Assembly: GCA_963721445.1 (NCBI GenBank)
Contig: CAVRIZ010000005.1
Location: 310,001 to 374,000 of the forward strand
Reading direction: 5' to 3'
Length of the DNA: 64,000 bases
From: DAIOEK01 sp963721445
Lineage (GTDB): Bacteria > Chloroflexota > Anaerolineae > Anaerolineales > Anaerolineaceae
Below the pieces are notes generated by a model. The model had not been told where the DNA came from and searched no databases. It was given only the letters and a program-made list of their open reading frames with translations. Positions 25,770 through 34,822 of this stretch are shown piece after piece. The position numbers and the translations under genes were made by a program. Position 1 is the stretch's first letter; each line of letters starts with the position of its first letter.

Positions 25770-27245
25770 CTAGTAGTTCTTGGCCAATCCGACTTTATCA
25801 TTGAACGCGTTGATAAGCGAGTTGATCTCTTCGACCTGACCCTGGACCTCGGTGAAGTATTCCTTGTTGTACCACATGTCCTGGATCTCTTCGTAGGTCT
25901 TACCCTGCTGTTCTACCCAGGTGAAGTACTTCAGGTTGTGGATACGGCGTCTTCCAACATAGCTTAGTTCTTCCATGTTGTCTGTCGATTCACCTTGCAG
26001 GTAGCGAGCGTAATCTTCCGCGGCATTACTGGCAGAGTACTCGCCAAATTCCGCATGCATTTCCGTCAGGCGGCTGCCATACAATTCCATCGAGTCGGTC
26101 AGCACGGTCAACACGATGTCGTTTTCAGTCATTTCGTTATATTTGGCAAATTTGACCGCGGATAGGACGTTCGAGATGCCGGAGAATCCTAACAGATTCA
26201 ATTGGGAGATGATCGCTTCGGGCACACCCTTCTTTGCCAAGTACTTGCGACCTTCAGGCTCATTGAACAGGCGGGAAATGTTGACCACCGCATTGTCATC
26301 AATGGCAACAACGTAATCGGTGTTCTTCGCGTTGTGGATCCACGGCACATGCTTATCGCCAATGCCTTCGATCCGGTGCGACCCAAAGCCGTTCTCCAAC
26401 AGGGTCGGGCATTGCAGTGCTTCGGATGCAATGATCTTGCTATAAGGGAAAACCTGTTTCATGTAATCGCCGCTGGCAATAGTCCCGGCGGAACCGGTGG
26501 CCGAAGCCATCCCGCGATATTCGTCTTTGGGGCCCATGACCTTCTTGAGCACTTCTTCCATGGCGTGCCCGGTGATCTCATAGTGGAAGAGATAGTTACC
26601 GAATTCCTCGAATTGGTTGAAGATCATCAGATCTTCACCGGATTTTCGGAGCTCCCAGCATTTGTCAAAGATCTCTTTGACATTGGATTCGGTACCTGGG
26701 GTGGCAATCACCTCTCCGGCAATCTTGGCTAGCCAGGCGAAACGTTCCTTGCTCATCCCTTCCGGAAGGATGGCGATGGAAGTGCATCCAAGCAGGGCGG
26801 AATCATACGCGCCACCACGGCAGAAGTTCCCGGTAGAGGGCCAGACGGCTTTCTGGGTGGTCGGATCGTATTGCCCGGTGACCAGGCGGGGTACCAGACA
26901 ACCAAAAGCCGCACCTACTTTATGCGCGCCGGTCGGGAACCATTTACCTACCAATACAATCACCCGGGCTTTGGTACCAGTAAGGCTGGACGGCAGTTCA
27001 AGATAATTCACGCCACCATAGGTTCCGCCTTTGGCAACCGGTTCATTATGCCAGTTGATACGGAACAGGTTGCGGGGAGAGACGTCCCACAGGCCGATCT
27101 CTTTCAATTCTGTTTTTACCTTGGCTGGAATTAAAGCGGGATTTTTCATCTGCGCAAAGGTTGGGATCACAATGTTCATTTCGCGTGCGCGTTTCACACC
27201 ACGTTCCAAACGATCGCTCATTACGGTTAAATCAATTTTTGCCAT
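25770..27245 (-). CDS. Fold-type II PLP-dependent enzyme (cysteine-synthase/ammonia-lyase-like)
   Basis: A 491-residue enzyme of the tryptophan-synthase-beta superfamily. FPTGAHKVGAAFG holds the likely Schiff-base lysine (about residue 108). STGNFCRGGAYDSALLGCTS is the substrate loop, and ATGSAGTIASGD is the cofactor phosphate loop. It is much longer than cysteine synthase (about 310) and diaminopropionate ammonia-lyase (about 400), with an extra helical C-terminus of some 100 residues (EELSYVGRRRIHNLKY onward). It is the last gene of the purine-type operon. An ammonia-lyase acting on an amino acid released from the ring is my inference, not shown by residues. Confidence 0.75.
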   Translation of the reverse strand: MAKIDLTVMSDRLERGVKRAREMNIVIPTFAQMKNPALIPAKVKTELKEIGLWDVSPRNLFRINWHNEPVAKGGTYGGVNYLELPSSLTGTKARVIVLVGKWFPTGAHKVGAAFGCLVPRLVTGQYDPTTQKAVWPSTGNFCRGGAYDSALLGCTSIAILPEGMSKERFAWLAKIAGEVIATPGTESNVKEIFDKCWELRKSGEDLMIFNQFEEFGNYLFHYEITGHAMEEVLKKVMGPKDEYRGMASATGSAGTIASGDYMKQVFPYSKIIASEALQCPTLLENGFGSHRIEGIGDKHVPWIHNAKNTDYVVAIDDNAVVNISRLFNEPEGRKYLAKKGVPEAIISQLNLLGFSGISNVLSAVKFAKYNEMTENDIVLTVLTDSMELYGSRLTEMHAEFGEYSASNAAEDYARYLQGESTDNMEELSYVGRRRIHNLKYFTWVEQQGKTYEEIQDMWYNKEYFTEVQGQVEEINSLINAFNDKVGLAKNY

Positions 27246-27261
27246 TCTAAATTACTCCTCT

Positions 27262-28203
27262 TTAACTTTCAAAATCGATAGGTTCTTCACGAACAATATA
27301 CAACGGACGACCTTTGACTTCATCATAGATCCGTCCAATGTATTCACCCAATATTCCCAGCGAGATGAGCTGAACGCCGCCTAAGAATAGAACGGCGATT
27401 AAAGTGGTCGCCTGTCCGAAAAAGGCTTGCTCACCCGCCAGACGCACAATAGCCACCACCGGGATGGCAAGGATGCTCACTCCGGCAGCAATAAAACCAA
27501 TGAACGTAGCCAGTTGAAGGGGGAAGTAAGAGAAACTTGTGATCGCATTCAAGGCTAATTTCATCATCTTACTGAAGGGATATTTCGTCACCCCGGCAAA
27601 CCGGGCTGCCCTCCGGTAAGGTATACCGACCTGTTTAAAACCGATCCAGGACGACATCCCTCTCAGAAAGCGATGTCTTTCCCGCATCTGATTCATCACA
27701 TTGATGACTTTCCGATCGAGCAAGCGGAAGTCTCCGGAATCGAGTGGGATTTTTACATCGGTGATCCGGTAGATAATCCGGTAAAACAAAGAAGCGGTAA
27801 GTTTTTTAAACCAGGATTCGCCTTCCCGCTCTGCCCGGATGGCGTAAACGACTTCGTTGCCTTCTTTCCATTTGTCTATCATCTGCAGGATCACTTCTGG
27901 GGGATCCTGCAAATCCGCATCGATGATGATCGCCGCGTCGCCCCGACAGTAATCCAGTCCGGCGGTCACCGCGATCTGATGTCCGAAGTTGCGGGCAAAG
28001 ATCACCGGGCGAATCCGGGCATCCTTTTTCGCCATTTCCCGGATGATCACGGTAGAGCGGTCCGTTGAACCATCATCCACCAGAACCAGCTCCCACTGAG
28101 ATCCGGTTTTCTCCATTGTTTCGACGATGCGATCGTGGAGGATCGGCAGACTCTCCTCTTCGTTGAACACCGGCGCAATAATGGAATAGATCGGTTTTTC
28201 CAT
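27262..28203 (-). CDS. GT2 polyprenyl-phosphate-type glycosyltransferase
   Basis: A 313-residue family-2 glycosyltransferase of the DPM1/GtrB type. The N-terminal GT-A domain has APVFNEEESLP, LVDDGSTDRST and the metal motif DADLQDPPE. Two membrane helices follow (about residues 232-255 and 268-292), then a short tail. Such enzymes make polyprenyl-phosphate sugars for glycan or lipid decoration. Its place inside a nucleobase catabolic operon (8 bases from the threonine synthase-like gene, 16 from the PLP gene) is odd, and no glycan genes flank it. Confidence 0.88.
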   Translation of the reverse strand: MEKPIYSIIAPVFNEEESLPILHDRIVETMEKTGSQWELVLVDDGSTDRSTVIIREMAKKDARIRPVIFARNFGHQIAVTAGLDYCRGDAAIIIDADLQDPPEVILQMIDKWKEGNEVVYAIRAEREGESWFKKLTASLFYRIIYRITDVKIPLDSGDFRLLDRKVINVMNQMRERHRFLRGMSSWIGFKQVGIPYRRAARFAGVTKYPFSKMMKLALNAITSFSYFPLQLATFIGFIAAGVSILAIPVVAIVRLAGEQAFFGQATTLIAVLFLGGVQLISLGILGEYIGRIYDEVKGRPLYIVREEPIDFES

Positions 28204-28210
28204 CGGATTC

Positions 28211-29452
28211 CTATAGCACTTTCTTGAGGGCAGATAAAGTTGGCTCGATGATGAGCGCCTCAGGAACTGCTTTCATCGCGGACCGGATATCCTTCAATCC
28301 ACTCCCGGTATTCATCACCAGCACCTCATCGTCTGGACCGATGACACCCGTTTTGACGGCAGCTTCCAATCCAGCGTAGGCCGTGGACCCGGCCGGTTCA
28401 GCAAAGATGCCTACCTGGCCAAGTTTGGCGATCGCCGCAATGATCTCAGAATCAGGAACGGTGATATATTGACCACCCGTCTCGCGTGCAGCCCGGACAG
28501 CCCGGACACCGTCCCGGGGAAGATCGACCGAGATACTATCTGCAAGGGTGGTTGCCGCCACTGGAATGATCTCTTCGGTTCCAGCCTTGAACGCATTCGC
28601 AATTGCCGCAGATTTATCAGATTGAATGCCAAAGATCCGGGGCATTTGATCCAGCCAACCCAGTTGTTTCAGATCCTTGAACCCTTTGTGCAACCCGGAA
28701 ATGATATTTCCATCTCCTACTGAGACAAAGACATTCAACGGTTTCCTGATCGATTTGCGATTCAGGAGTAGTTTTTCCCAAATCTCGAGCGCACCGGTTT
28801 TTTTACCTTCCGCTGTGAACGGATTAAATCCGGTATTTCTGCAGTACCATCCGAATTCTTTTGCGGCTTCAATGGTCAGATCGAAAGCTGAATCGTAGTT
28901 TCCATCGACCAGAATAACCCGTGCACCAAAAACCAGCAGTTGGGCTACTTTCGCCTGGGGCGCTGTTTTAGGGGCAAAAATGATGGCAGGCTGACCGACG
29001 GCGGCCGCCATGCAAGCCAGAGCTGCACCTGCGTTTCCTGTGGAAGCAGTTACAACGATCTCAGATTTAATCTCCCGTGTCCTGGCAACCACAACTGCAC
29101 TGGCACGGTCTTTGAATGACGCGCTGGGATTCTTGCCTTCATCTTTGATCCAAAGCCGTTTTATGCCCAGTTTTTCAGTCAATTGAGTGGGCTCAAAAAT
29201 GGGTGTTCCACCCGCAGCTCGCAGGGGAGTACCGATACCACCCGGATCGCTAACGGGCAGAATGGGCAAATACCGCCACAGCGAAGGATCTGCAGAGCTT
29301 GTAATTGTAGAAACCGGTACCTCTTTTTTTATCTGTTCGTAATCCAGAACAACATCCAGATTTCCGCCATCAAGGGGACAGGTGTAAGTCACTTCGGTGG
29401 GACCATATTCTTTCCCACAGAGTGAACAGCGATAACCAATAAATTTTTCCAT
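28211..29452 (-). CDS. Threonine synthase-like PLP enzyme
   Basis: A 413-residue fold-type II PLP enzyme. An N-terminal zinc-ribbon-like segment (CSLCGKEYGP, YTCPLDGG) precedes the catalytic domain. The catalytic domain has NPSASFKDRAS with the Schiff-base lysine, TASTGNAGAALACMAAAVGQ and the phosphate loop SVGDGNIISG. This matches threonine synthases with a zinc ribbon (ThrC type 2), which convert O-phosphohomoserine to threonine. Being in a catabolic operon with another PLP enzyme, it may instead be an ammonia-lyase paralogue. No hom or thrB gene is nearby. Confidence 0.82.
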   Translation of the reverse strand: MEKFIGYRCSLCGKEYGPTEVTYTCPLDGGNLDVVLDYEQIKKEVPVSTITSSADPSLWRYLPILPVSDPGGIGTPLRAAGGTPIFEPTQLTEKLGIKRLWIKDEGKNPSASFKDRASAVVVARTREIKSEIVVTASTGNAGAALACMAAAVGQPAIIFAPKTAPQAKVAQLLVFGARVILVDGNYDSAFDLTIEAAKEFGWYCRNTGFNPFTAEGKKTGALEIWEKLLLNRKSIRKPLNVFVSVGDGNIISGLHKGFKDLKQLGWLDQMPRIFGIQSDKSAAIANAFKAGTEEIIPVAATTLADSISVDLPRDGVRAVRAARETGGQYITVPDSEIIAAIAKLGQVGIFAEPAGSTAYAGLEAAVKTGVIGPDDEVLVMNTGSGLKDIRSAMKAVPEALIIEPTLSALKKVL

Positions 29453-29474
29453 ATATTCCTTTCAAGACAATGAA

Positions 29475-30443
29475 TTAGAGTCCGCGTTCCCCACGTATAT
29501 AAGGAATGCCCAGGGCAGCTGGCGCGCCGATGCGTTTTCGGAAAGCATCATAAGATCCGATCACGAGGACGATTATGGTAAAGGCATAAGGAAGCATTTG
29601 CAAGAAAAATCCCCAGTATGGATTGTAATAAAAGGGGTTACGCAATCCGAGGATCGACATTGGACCCTGTATATCCAGTACTAATCGGCGAAGTGCACCG
29701 AAAGTGTATGATCCGACCGCTGCTCGAACCGGGTCCCACTGCGAGAAAATAACCAAGCCTACCGCGATCCAGCCTTGTCCTGCTGTGGTCAACTCAGAGA
29801 ACCAACCCGGGGAGATTGCCAGGCTGATGGTTGCACCAGCCAAACCTGCGAACATACCACAAACGAAAACATAGATATATCGAAGGCGGTAGACGTTGAT
29901 CCCGAGTGAATCTGCGGCGGCAGGATATTCGCCAACAGCCCGCAGATGCATTCCGGGGCGAGTCTTGTAGATGAAATACCAGCAAATCGGTATGAGGAAG
30001 TACCCGATATAGACGAGCACACTATGGTTGCTGAAAAAGATTGGACCGATAAATGGTATCTGAGACAAGAGTGGTACGGTAATTCTAGGCAGGAGAGAGA
30101 TGACGCCTGCTTTACTTAATTGTTCACCAAAAACCAGGGCAATTCCCGTCCCAACAAAAGTAAGGGATAACCCACTGACAACTTGATCTGCCTGAAGCGT
30201 AATGGTGATGAAGGCATGGATTTGACTGAGTAGTCCGCCCATTAACATGGCGACGAGCAATCCCAGCCAGGGGTTTCCAGTTTTGACGGTTACGCTGAAG
30301 GCTGTCATAGCTCCCAGGAGCATCATCCCTTCCATCCCCAGTTGCATCACGCCAGCTCGTTCAGAGAAGATCCCGCCCAGTGTTGCAAACAGCAATACTG
30401 TCCCGGTTGCCACACCCGCTTGAAGGATTATGACGACATCCAT
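29475..30443 (-). CDS. ABC transporter permease (BMP/nucleoside type, second subunit)
   Basis: A 322-residue inner-membrane permease with about nine helices. LFATLGGIFSERAGVMQLGM and GMHLRAVGEYPAAADSLGIN are hallmarks of the branched-chain/nucleoside permease family (YufQ/NupC type). The second is the coupling loop that contacts the ATPase. It follows the sister permease by two bases. With the BMP lipoprotein and the duplicated ATPase it forms a complete nucleoside or purine importer. Confidence 0.9.
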   Translation of the reverse strand: MDVVIILQAGVATGTVLLFATLGGIFSERAGVMQLGMEGMMLLGAMTAFSVTVKTGNPWLGLLVAMLMGGLLSQIHAFITITLQADQVVSGLSLTFVGTGIALVFGEQLSKAGVISLLPRITVPLLSQIPFIGPIFFSNHSVLVYIGYFLIPICWYFIYKTRPGMHLRAVGEYPAAADSLGINVYRLRYIYVFVCGMFAGLAGATISLAISPGWFSELTTAGQGWIAVGLVIFSQWDPVRAAVGSYTFGALRRLVLDIQGPMSILGLRNPFYYNPYWGFFLQMLPYAFTIIVLVIGSYDAFRKRIGAPAALGIPYIRGERGL

Positions 30444-30445
30444 GT

Positions 30446-31579
30446 TTATTCCTCCACCCGGCGGATGATCCGCACACGGTATCGCATCAAAAAGTCACTG
30501 GCAATCAGACAAACCAGAATGATACCTTGAATCATTTTGGGCACACCCGATGGTTGGATCTCCCGCCCAGCCAGGATCAATGCCCCAAATAGGACGGAAA
30601 CAATGATGACGGCAAGAGGATTCAGCTTGGCCAACCAGGCGACAATGATGCCTGTAAATCCATACCCTGGAGAAATGGCTCCTTGAAGACGATGAACAAC
30701 ACCGGTGATCTCTGACATGCCTGCCAGTCCAGCTAAAGCGCCAGAGAGCATCATCACCAGGATCATATTTCGCTTCATCTGAATACCAGCGTAAGTCGCC
30801 GCTTTGGGGTTATCACCGATCAAACGGATCTCGTATCCCCATTTGCTTCGGTACAGTACAAACCAGATTATGACAGCAGCGACAATAGCAAAAACCAAAC
30901 CCAGGTGGGTGGTTAAACCACGGAACTCAGGAACAATTTTCCCGAAGTCTGTCAGCCTTGGCAGCCAGGCTGCTTTGGGGAACATTTTTGACATCTGGAA
31001 TCCGCCTTCGGACCAGACCCCAAAAATGAAGAAATCATTCCAGGCAACTGCGATATAGTTCATCATCAAGGTGGAAATAACTTCATTGACGTTGAATTTC
31101 GCCTTCAAAAATCCTGGTATGAATCCCCAGGCTGCCCCAAACACCATGCCTGATATCATCATCACAATGATGAAGATCCAGCGGGGTGTAGTCGCTGGCA
31201 AAACTGGCAACAAAACGATCATACTGGCGCCGAAAGCTCCCAGAAAAAATTGTCCTTCCGCGCCAATATTCCAGAGTTTCATACGGAAAGCCACGGAACA
31301 AGCCAGACCGACCAGTATGAGGGGGGTTGCTTTAACTATCGTATCCGAGAAAACGCCCAAGTCGCCGAAGGATGCTTTCGCAATATGAGCATACGCTTTC
31401 CATGGATCTCCACCAACGATCATTAAGATGACCGCGCCAATTAAAAGGGAAAGCACAATTGCAGAAAGCGTGATCAATAGTGAGTGATACCATTTCAGCT
31501 CAGCCAGTCTTGGTTCGAACCGGATGGCATAAGGGAAAATCGCTTTTTTTGTTGATGGAGTAGGTAATGTATCAGACAT
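30446..31579 (-). CDS. ABC transporter permease (BMP/nucleoside type, first subunit)
   Basis: A 377-residue permease with about ten helices; motifs are LWNIGAEGQFFLGAFGAS and YEIRLIGDNPKAATYAGI (coupling loop), typical of YufP-like nucleoside permeases. I chose the ATG at 31579, which overlaps the ATPase stop by eight bases (ATGTCTGA), over an upstream in-frame start inside the ATPase gene. It is longer at the N-terminus than its sister subunit and pairs with it in the importer. Confidence 0.9.
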   Translation of the reverse strand: MSDTLPTPSTKKAIFPYAIRFEPRLAELKWYHSLLITLSAIVLSLLIGAVILMIVGGDPWKAYAHIAKASFGDLGVFSDTIVKATPLILVGLACSVAFRMKLWNIGAEGQFFLGAFGASMIVLLPVLPATTPRWIFIIVMMISGMVFGAAWGFIPGFLKAKFNVNEVISTLMMNYIAVAWNDFFIFGVWSEGGFQMSKMFPKAAWLPRLTDFGKIVPEFRGLTTHLGLVFAIVAAVIIWFVLYRSKWGYEIRLIGDNPKAATYAGIQMKRNMILVMMLSGALAGLAGMSEITGVVHRLQGAISPGYGFTGIIVAWLAKLNPLAVIIVSVLFGALILAGREIQPSGVPKMIQGIILVCLIASDFLMRYRVRIIRRVEE

Positions 31580-33140
31580 CTTGTTTTTGCCTGGATTCGC
31601 TAATTTCATTCGCTGGAGTTCCGGTCATCATCAGTCCGATCTTGTCAATGTCTTTATCCAGGACTTCTCCCATGATCCGTCCTTCATATATGATGTAAAT
31701 TCGGTCACTTAATGCGAGAAGCTCTTCCAACTCTTCCGAAACCAATAACACTCCCGCTCCGGCTTCCCTTTGGTGGAGCAGTAATTTTTGGACGCCTTCG
31801 ATCGCACCGACATCCAATCCGCGGGTCGGCTGCATCGCTACCATGAAAGCCGGCTTGCTGGAAATTTCACGAGCCAGAATTACGCGTTGTAAATTGCCAC
31901 CCGATAATAAACGAACCGGAGTTTTGATGGTGGGAGAAATGATCTCGTAGATGGAACGAAGTTCATTCGCATATTTGTCTGCGGCAATTTGATTGAGCGC
32001 CCATCCCCGTCCGATGGGTTGTTGTTTATAAGCCTTCATGATCACGTTATCAGTCAGGCTCAAATTCGGTGCAGTACCCACATGGGTTCGATCTTCCGGG
32101 ACATGAGAGATGCCCTTCAGTAAAGCATCACGTGGTTCTTTGTTTGTCACATCTCTGCCATGGAATGTGACCTTACCGGTTGTGCATTTGCGTAAACCCG
32201 TGATCACTTCCGCCAATTCACGCTGTCCATTTCCGGCAACACCTGCCAGACCTACAATTTCACCGTGACGGACAACCAGATCTACACCCCTTAAGGCGGG
32301 CATTCCTTTATCGTTTTGGCATTGAATGTTTTCGACCTGTAAGACCACTTCACCCGGAGTAACATCTTTCTTGTCCAGGTTGAAGATCACATCTCGTCCT
32401 ACCATTAATTTCGCCAGGTCTTTGACCGTCAGCCCTTTTGGATTTACTCCTGCGGCAGTTACCTTGCCCCGTCGCATCACGGTTACCCGGTCGGCTATAT
32501 TGAGAACTTCATTCAGCTTATGACTGATGAAGATAATTGACTTGCCAAGTGAGGTCATTCTGCGAAGTGTTTCAATAAATGTATCAATTTCTTTTGGCGC
32601 CAGTACAGCAGTTGGTTCATCGAGGATCAGGATGTCTGTCCCTCGGTAGAGCATTTTAATGATCTCTACTCGTTGCTGTTCACCGACGGATAATTGCCAA
32701 ATTTTCGCGGTTGGGTCAATGGGTAATCCATACTCTTCGCCCATCTCACGGATTTTTTGATCATAATGGGATAATTGCATAAAAAAACGTGGATCATCCA
32801 ACCCAAGAAGGACATTTTCTGTCACACTCTGGGTCGGTACCAGCATGAAGTGCTGGTGGACCATACCAATGCCTGATGAGATGGCGTGTCTTGGTGATGA
32901 GAACTGGACCTGCTTGCCATGAACTGTGATCGTACCCGAATCCTGCTGGTACAAACCAGCCAGGATATTCATCAGGGTACTCTTACCAGCACCATTCTCT
33001 CCCAACAGCGCGTGGATCTCTCCCTTTCGTAGTATAAAATCCACATGGTCATTTGCCACCACACCGGGGAATTGTTTGTTAATCCCATGCATGATCACAA
33101 TGTCTTCGCTTGTTTTAGTTTCTTCAATAATTGGGGACAT
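31572..33140 (-). CDS. ABC transporter ATP-binding protein with two nucleotide-binding domains
   Basis: A 522-residue ATPase with two fused ABC domains (sugar/nucleoside MglA-YufO type). Domain 1 has GENGAGKSTLMN (Walker A), LSVGEQQRVEI (signature) and LILDEPTAVL (Walker B). Domain 2 has GVAGNGQREL in place of a standard Walker A, LLSGGNLQRVI (signature) and MVAMQPTRGLD. The altered second Walker A is normal for this family. ATG 33140 is preferred to a TTG at 33167. It energises the two permeases encoded downstream. Confidence 0.92.
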   Translation of the reverse strand: MSPIIEETKTSEDIVIMHGINKQFPGVVANDHVDFILRKGEIHALLGENGAGKSTLMNILAGLYQQDSGTITVHGKQVQFSSPRHAISSGIGMVHQHFMLVPTQSVTENVLLGLDDPRFFMQLSHYDQKIREMGEEYGLPIDPTAKIWQLSVGEQQRVEIIKMLYRGTDILILDEPTAVLAPKEIDTFIETLRRMTSLGKSIIFISHKLNEVLNIADRVTVMRRGKVTAAGVNPKGLTVKDLAKLMVGRDVIFNLDKKDVTPGEVVLQVENIQCQNDKGMPALRGVDLVVRHGEIVGLAGVAGNGQRELAEVITGLRKCTTGKVTFHGRDVTNKEPRDALLKGISHVPEDRTHVGTAPNLSLTDNVIMKAYKQQPIGRGWALNQIAADKYANELRSIYEIISPTIKTPVRLLSGGNLQRVILAREISSKPAFMVAMQPTRGLDVGAIEGVQKLLLHQREAGAGVLLVSEELEELLALSDRIYIIYEGRIMGEVLDKDIDKIGLMMTGTPANEISESRQKQDV

Positions 33141-33180
33141 GAATTCTACCGATGATTCCAAATTCAAAAACTAATATGGC

Positions 33181-33212
33181 GTGAGCCAGACCACCTGAGT
33201 GATCTGGCTCAC
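33181..33212 (-). other. Intergenic hairpin between binding-protein and ATPase genes
   Basis: GTGAGCCAGA (33181-33190) pairs perfectly with TCTGGCTCAC (33203-33212) over a 12-base loop. On the minus strand it is followed by ATTAGTTTTTG. It lies 14 bases after the restored stop of the BMP gene. Such elements commonly protect or partly terminate mRNA so that the binding protein is made in excess. Confidence 0.65.
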
Positions 33213-33225
33213 AGGATTACATAAT

Positions 33226-34544
33226 TTATTGTGGTAGTTCTGCGGTAATTCCTTCAGCCCACCATTTCATGCAGGCTTTGATACTGCAGGGCAACCCGTA
33301 CTCGGGAAATGCATCCAGGTCAACCTGTTGCAGTTTTTGACCTTCGGTAGGACTACATTACCCTGGTTGTCATTGATCGGACCAGCGAAGACATCGAAGC
33401 GGGTGAATGTACCAGCCTCCATCTCAGCCAAAGTCTCTTTAACAAGGGTGATGACAGCGGGATCAAGCTCTGCTACACCTTTGGTCATTTCCTGACCTTC
33501 CATGAAGCCATAGAGACCAAGGGCACCGGTTTCGGCATCAAAGTAATCCCAACCAGGTGTATAGGTACCAGCGACGATGCCTTCAGCGATACCGGCATAG
33601 ATCGGTCCCCAAACCCAGTAGGGAGCGGTTAAGCAGCGATCGACCTTGCAGGAGCCGTACCAGTCATAGGTTACGCCCCATTTACCTTTTTCCTGAGCCA
33701 CATCGGCTACAGCCGGGGTATCAGCACCGGTGAAGACAACCTGAGCGCCAGCGTCAAATAGGGAAGCAGCGGCTTCCTTTTCCTTGACGGGGTCATGCCA
33801 GGTATTGATCCAGCGGACATCCATGGTGCATTCCGGGCAAGTTTTCTTCATACCGAGGGCGATTGCGTTACCCAGGCGAATTTCTTCTGGGATTGGGAAA
33901 GTGGCCATGTAACCCAATTTCGGATTACCATCCATCTTCGCGCGAGCGCCTGCCAGCATGCCAGCCAGGTATTTCATGTCTTCCATAGCGCCCATGAGGT
34001 TGCCGAAGTTGGTAGTATTGGATTTGATTCCAGTCAGATGAATGTAATAGGTATCCGGGAATTCAGCAGCAACAACTTCCATCGGATCCATGAAACCAAA
34101 GGAGGTACCAAAGATCAAATTGAAGCCTTTGCGGGAGAGGCTGCGGAAAACCTGCTCGGAATCGGCGCCTTCCGGCACGTTTTCGATATAAGCGGTGTGA
34201 ACATTGGGCACGTTCGCCTGAACGTATTCCAATCCCTCGAAGTGAGCCTGTGACCAGCCACCATCATTGTGAGGGCCAATCAAGACCATGGCAATGTTGA
34301 ACTTGCCTTCTTGAATTTCAGGAATTTGGAATGCGCCAGCATCTGCTACCGGTGCTTCAGTTGCAACCGGAGCTTCTGTGGCGACGGGTGCCACAGGTGC
34401 GGCAGGTACTTCGGTGGCGGGAGCGGGTTGTGGTGCAACCGGCGCGGGCGCTTCTGTCGCAGGTGCTGCGGGTGCGCAGGCTACTAAAACCATAGTGGCA
34501 ATCAGCAAACTAGCTGCAATACGCCAAACATACTTGGTATTCAT
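33226..34544 (-). CDS. BMP-family nucleoside-binding lipoprotein, C-terminal frameshift
   Basis: An exported substrate-binding lipoprotein of the PnrA/BMP family, which binds nucleosides or purines. The signal peptide ends in a lipobox (LVAC, Cys near residue 23). A roughly 60-residue Ala/Pro/Thr/Glu linker follows, then the binding domain (KFNIAMVLIGPHNDGGWSQA onward). GGAGGAGTTAC supports ATG 34544. As read, the frame ends at 33267 with an unfamiliar tail. Adding one base near 33345 restores EGQKLQQVDLDAFPEYGLPC and then MKWWAEGITAELPQ, the usual family ending, with stop at 33226. A one-base deletion or sequencing error is therefore likely. Confidence 0.85.
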
Positions 34545-34783
34545 GTAACTCCTCCAATTAGATACGAATTGATTTGACTGGGTAAACGGGATTGCAAGCC
34601 AATGAAAATCGTGCCAGGATTTCACCTCCTTTCAACGATCTACTCACGCACAGAAGCAGGATTCTGCTTTAGGTAGGTCTATAAAACAGACACATCAGCG
34701 TTACCAACCTATTTTACCCGAAACTAAATAAAGAGTCTCACCAAACATCCAGCAATATTAGTAACAAAAATCGGTTCAATGAA

Positions 34784-34812
34784 TATCCCCCGCTGTAATG
34801 CAGCGGGGGATA
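34784..34812 (-). other. Strong hairpin between carbamate kinase and importer genes
   Basis: TATCCCCCGCTG (34784-34795) and CAGCGGGGGATA (34801-34812) form a 12-pair stem with a five-base loop, ten bases after the carbamate kinase stop. No clear U-run follows on the minus strand, so it may be a weak terminator or an mRNA-processing boundary. The remaining 240 bases to the importer hold small hairpins and an AAAGGAGGTGA sequence at about 34620-34631 without a credible start codon. Confidence 0.55.
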
Positions 34813-34822
34813 ACTAAAAAAA

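Noticed and set aside
34610..34634. AAAGGAGGTGA, a near-perfect ribosome site upstream of the BMP gene, as a leader peptide signal
   Set aside because: No ATG, GTG or TTG follows at a suitable distance; the BMP gene has its own GGAGGAG.
34545..34783. Purine riboswitch in front of the nucleoside importer
   Set aside because: I looked for the conserved purine-riboswitch core and its three-stem junction and did not find it; only unrelated small hairpins are present.
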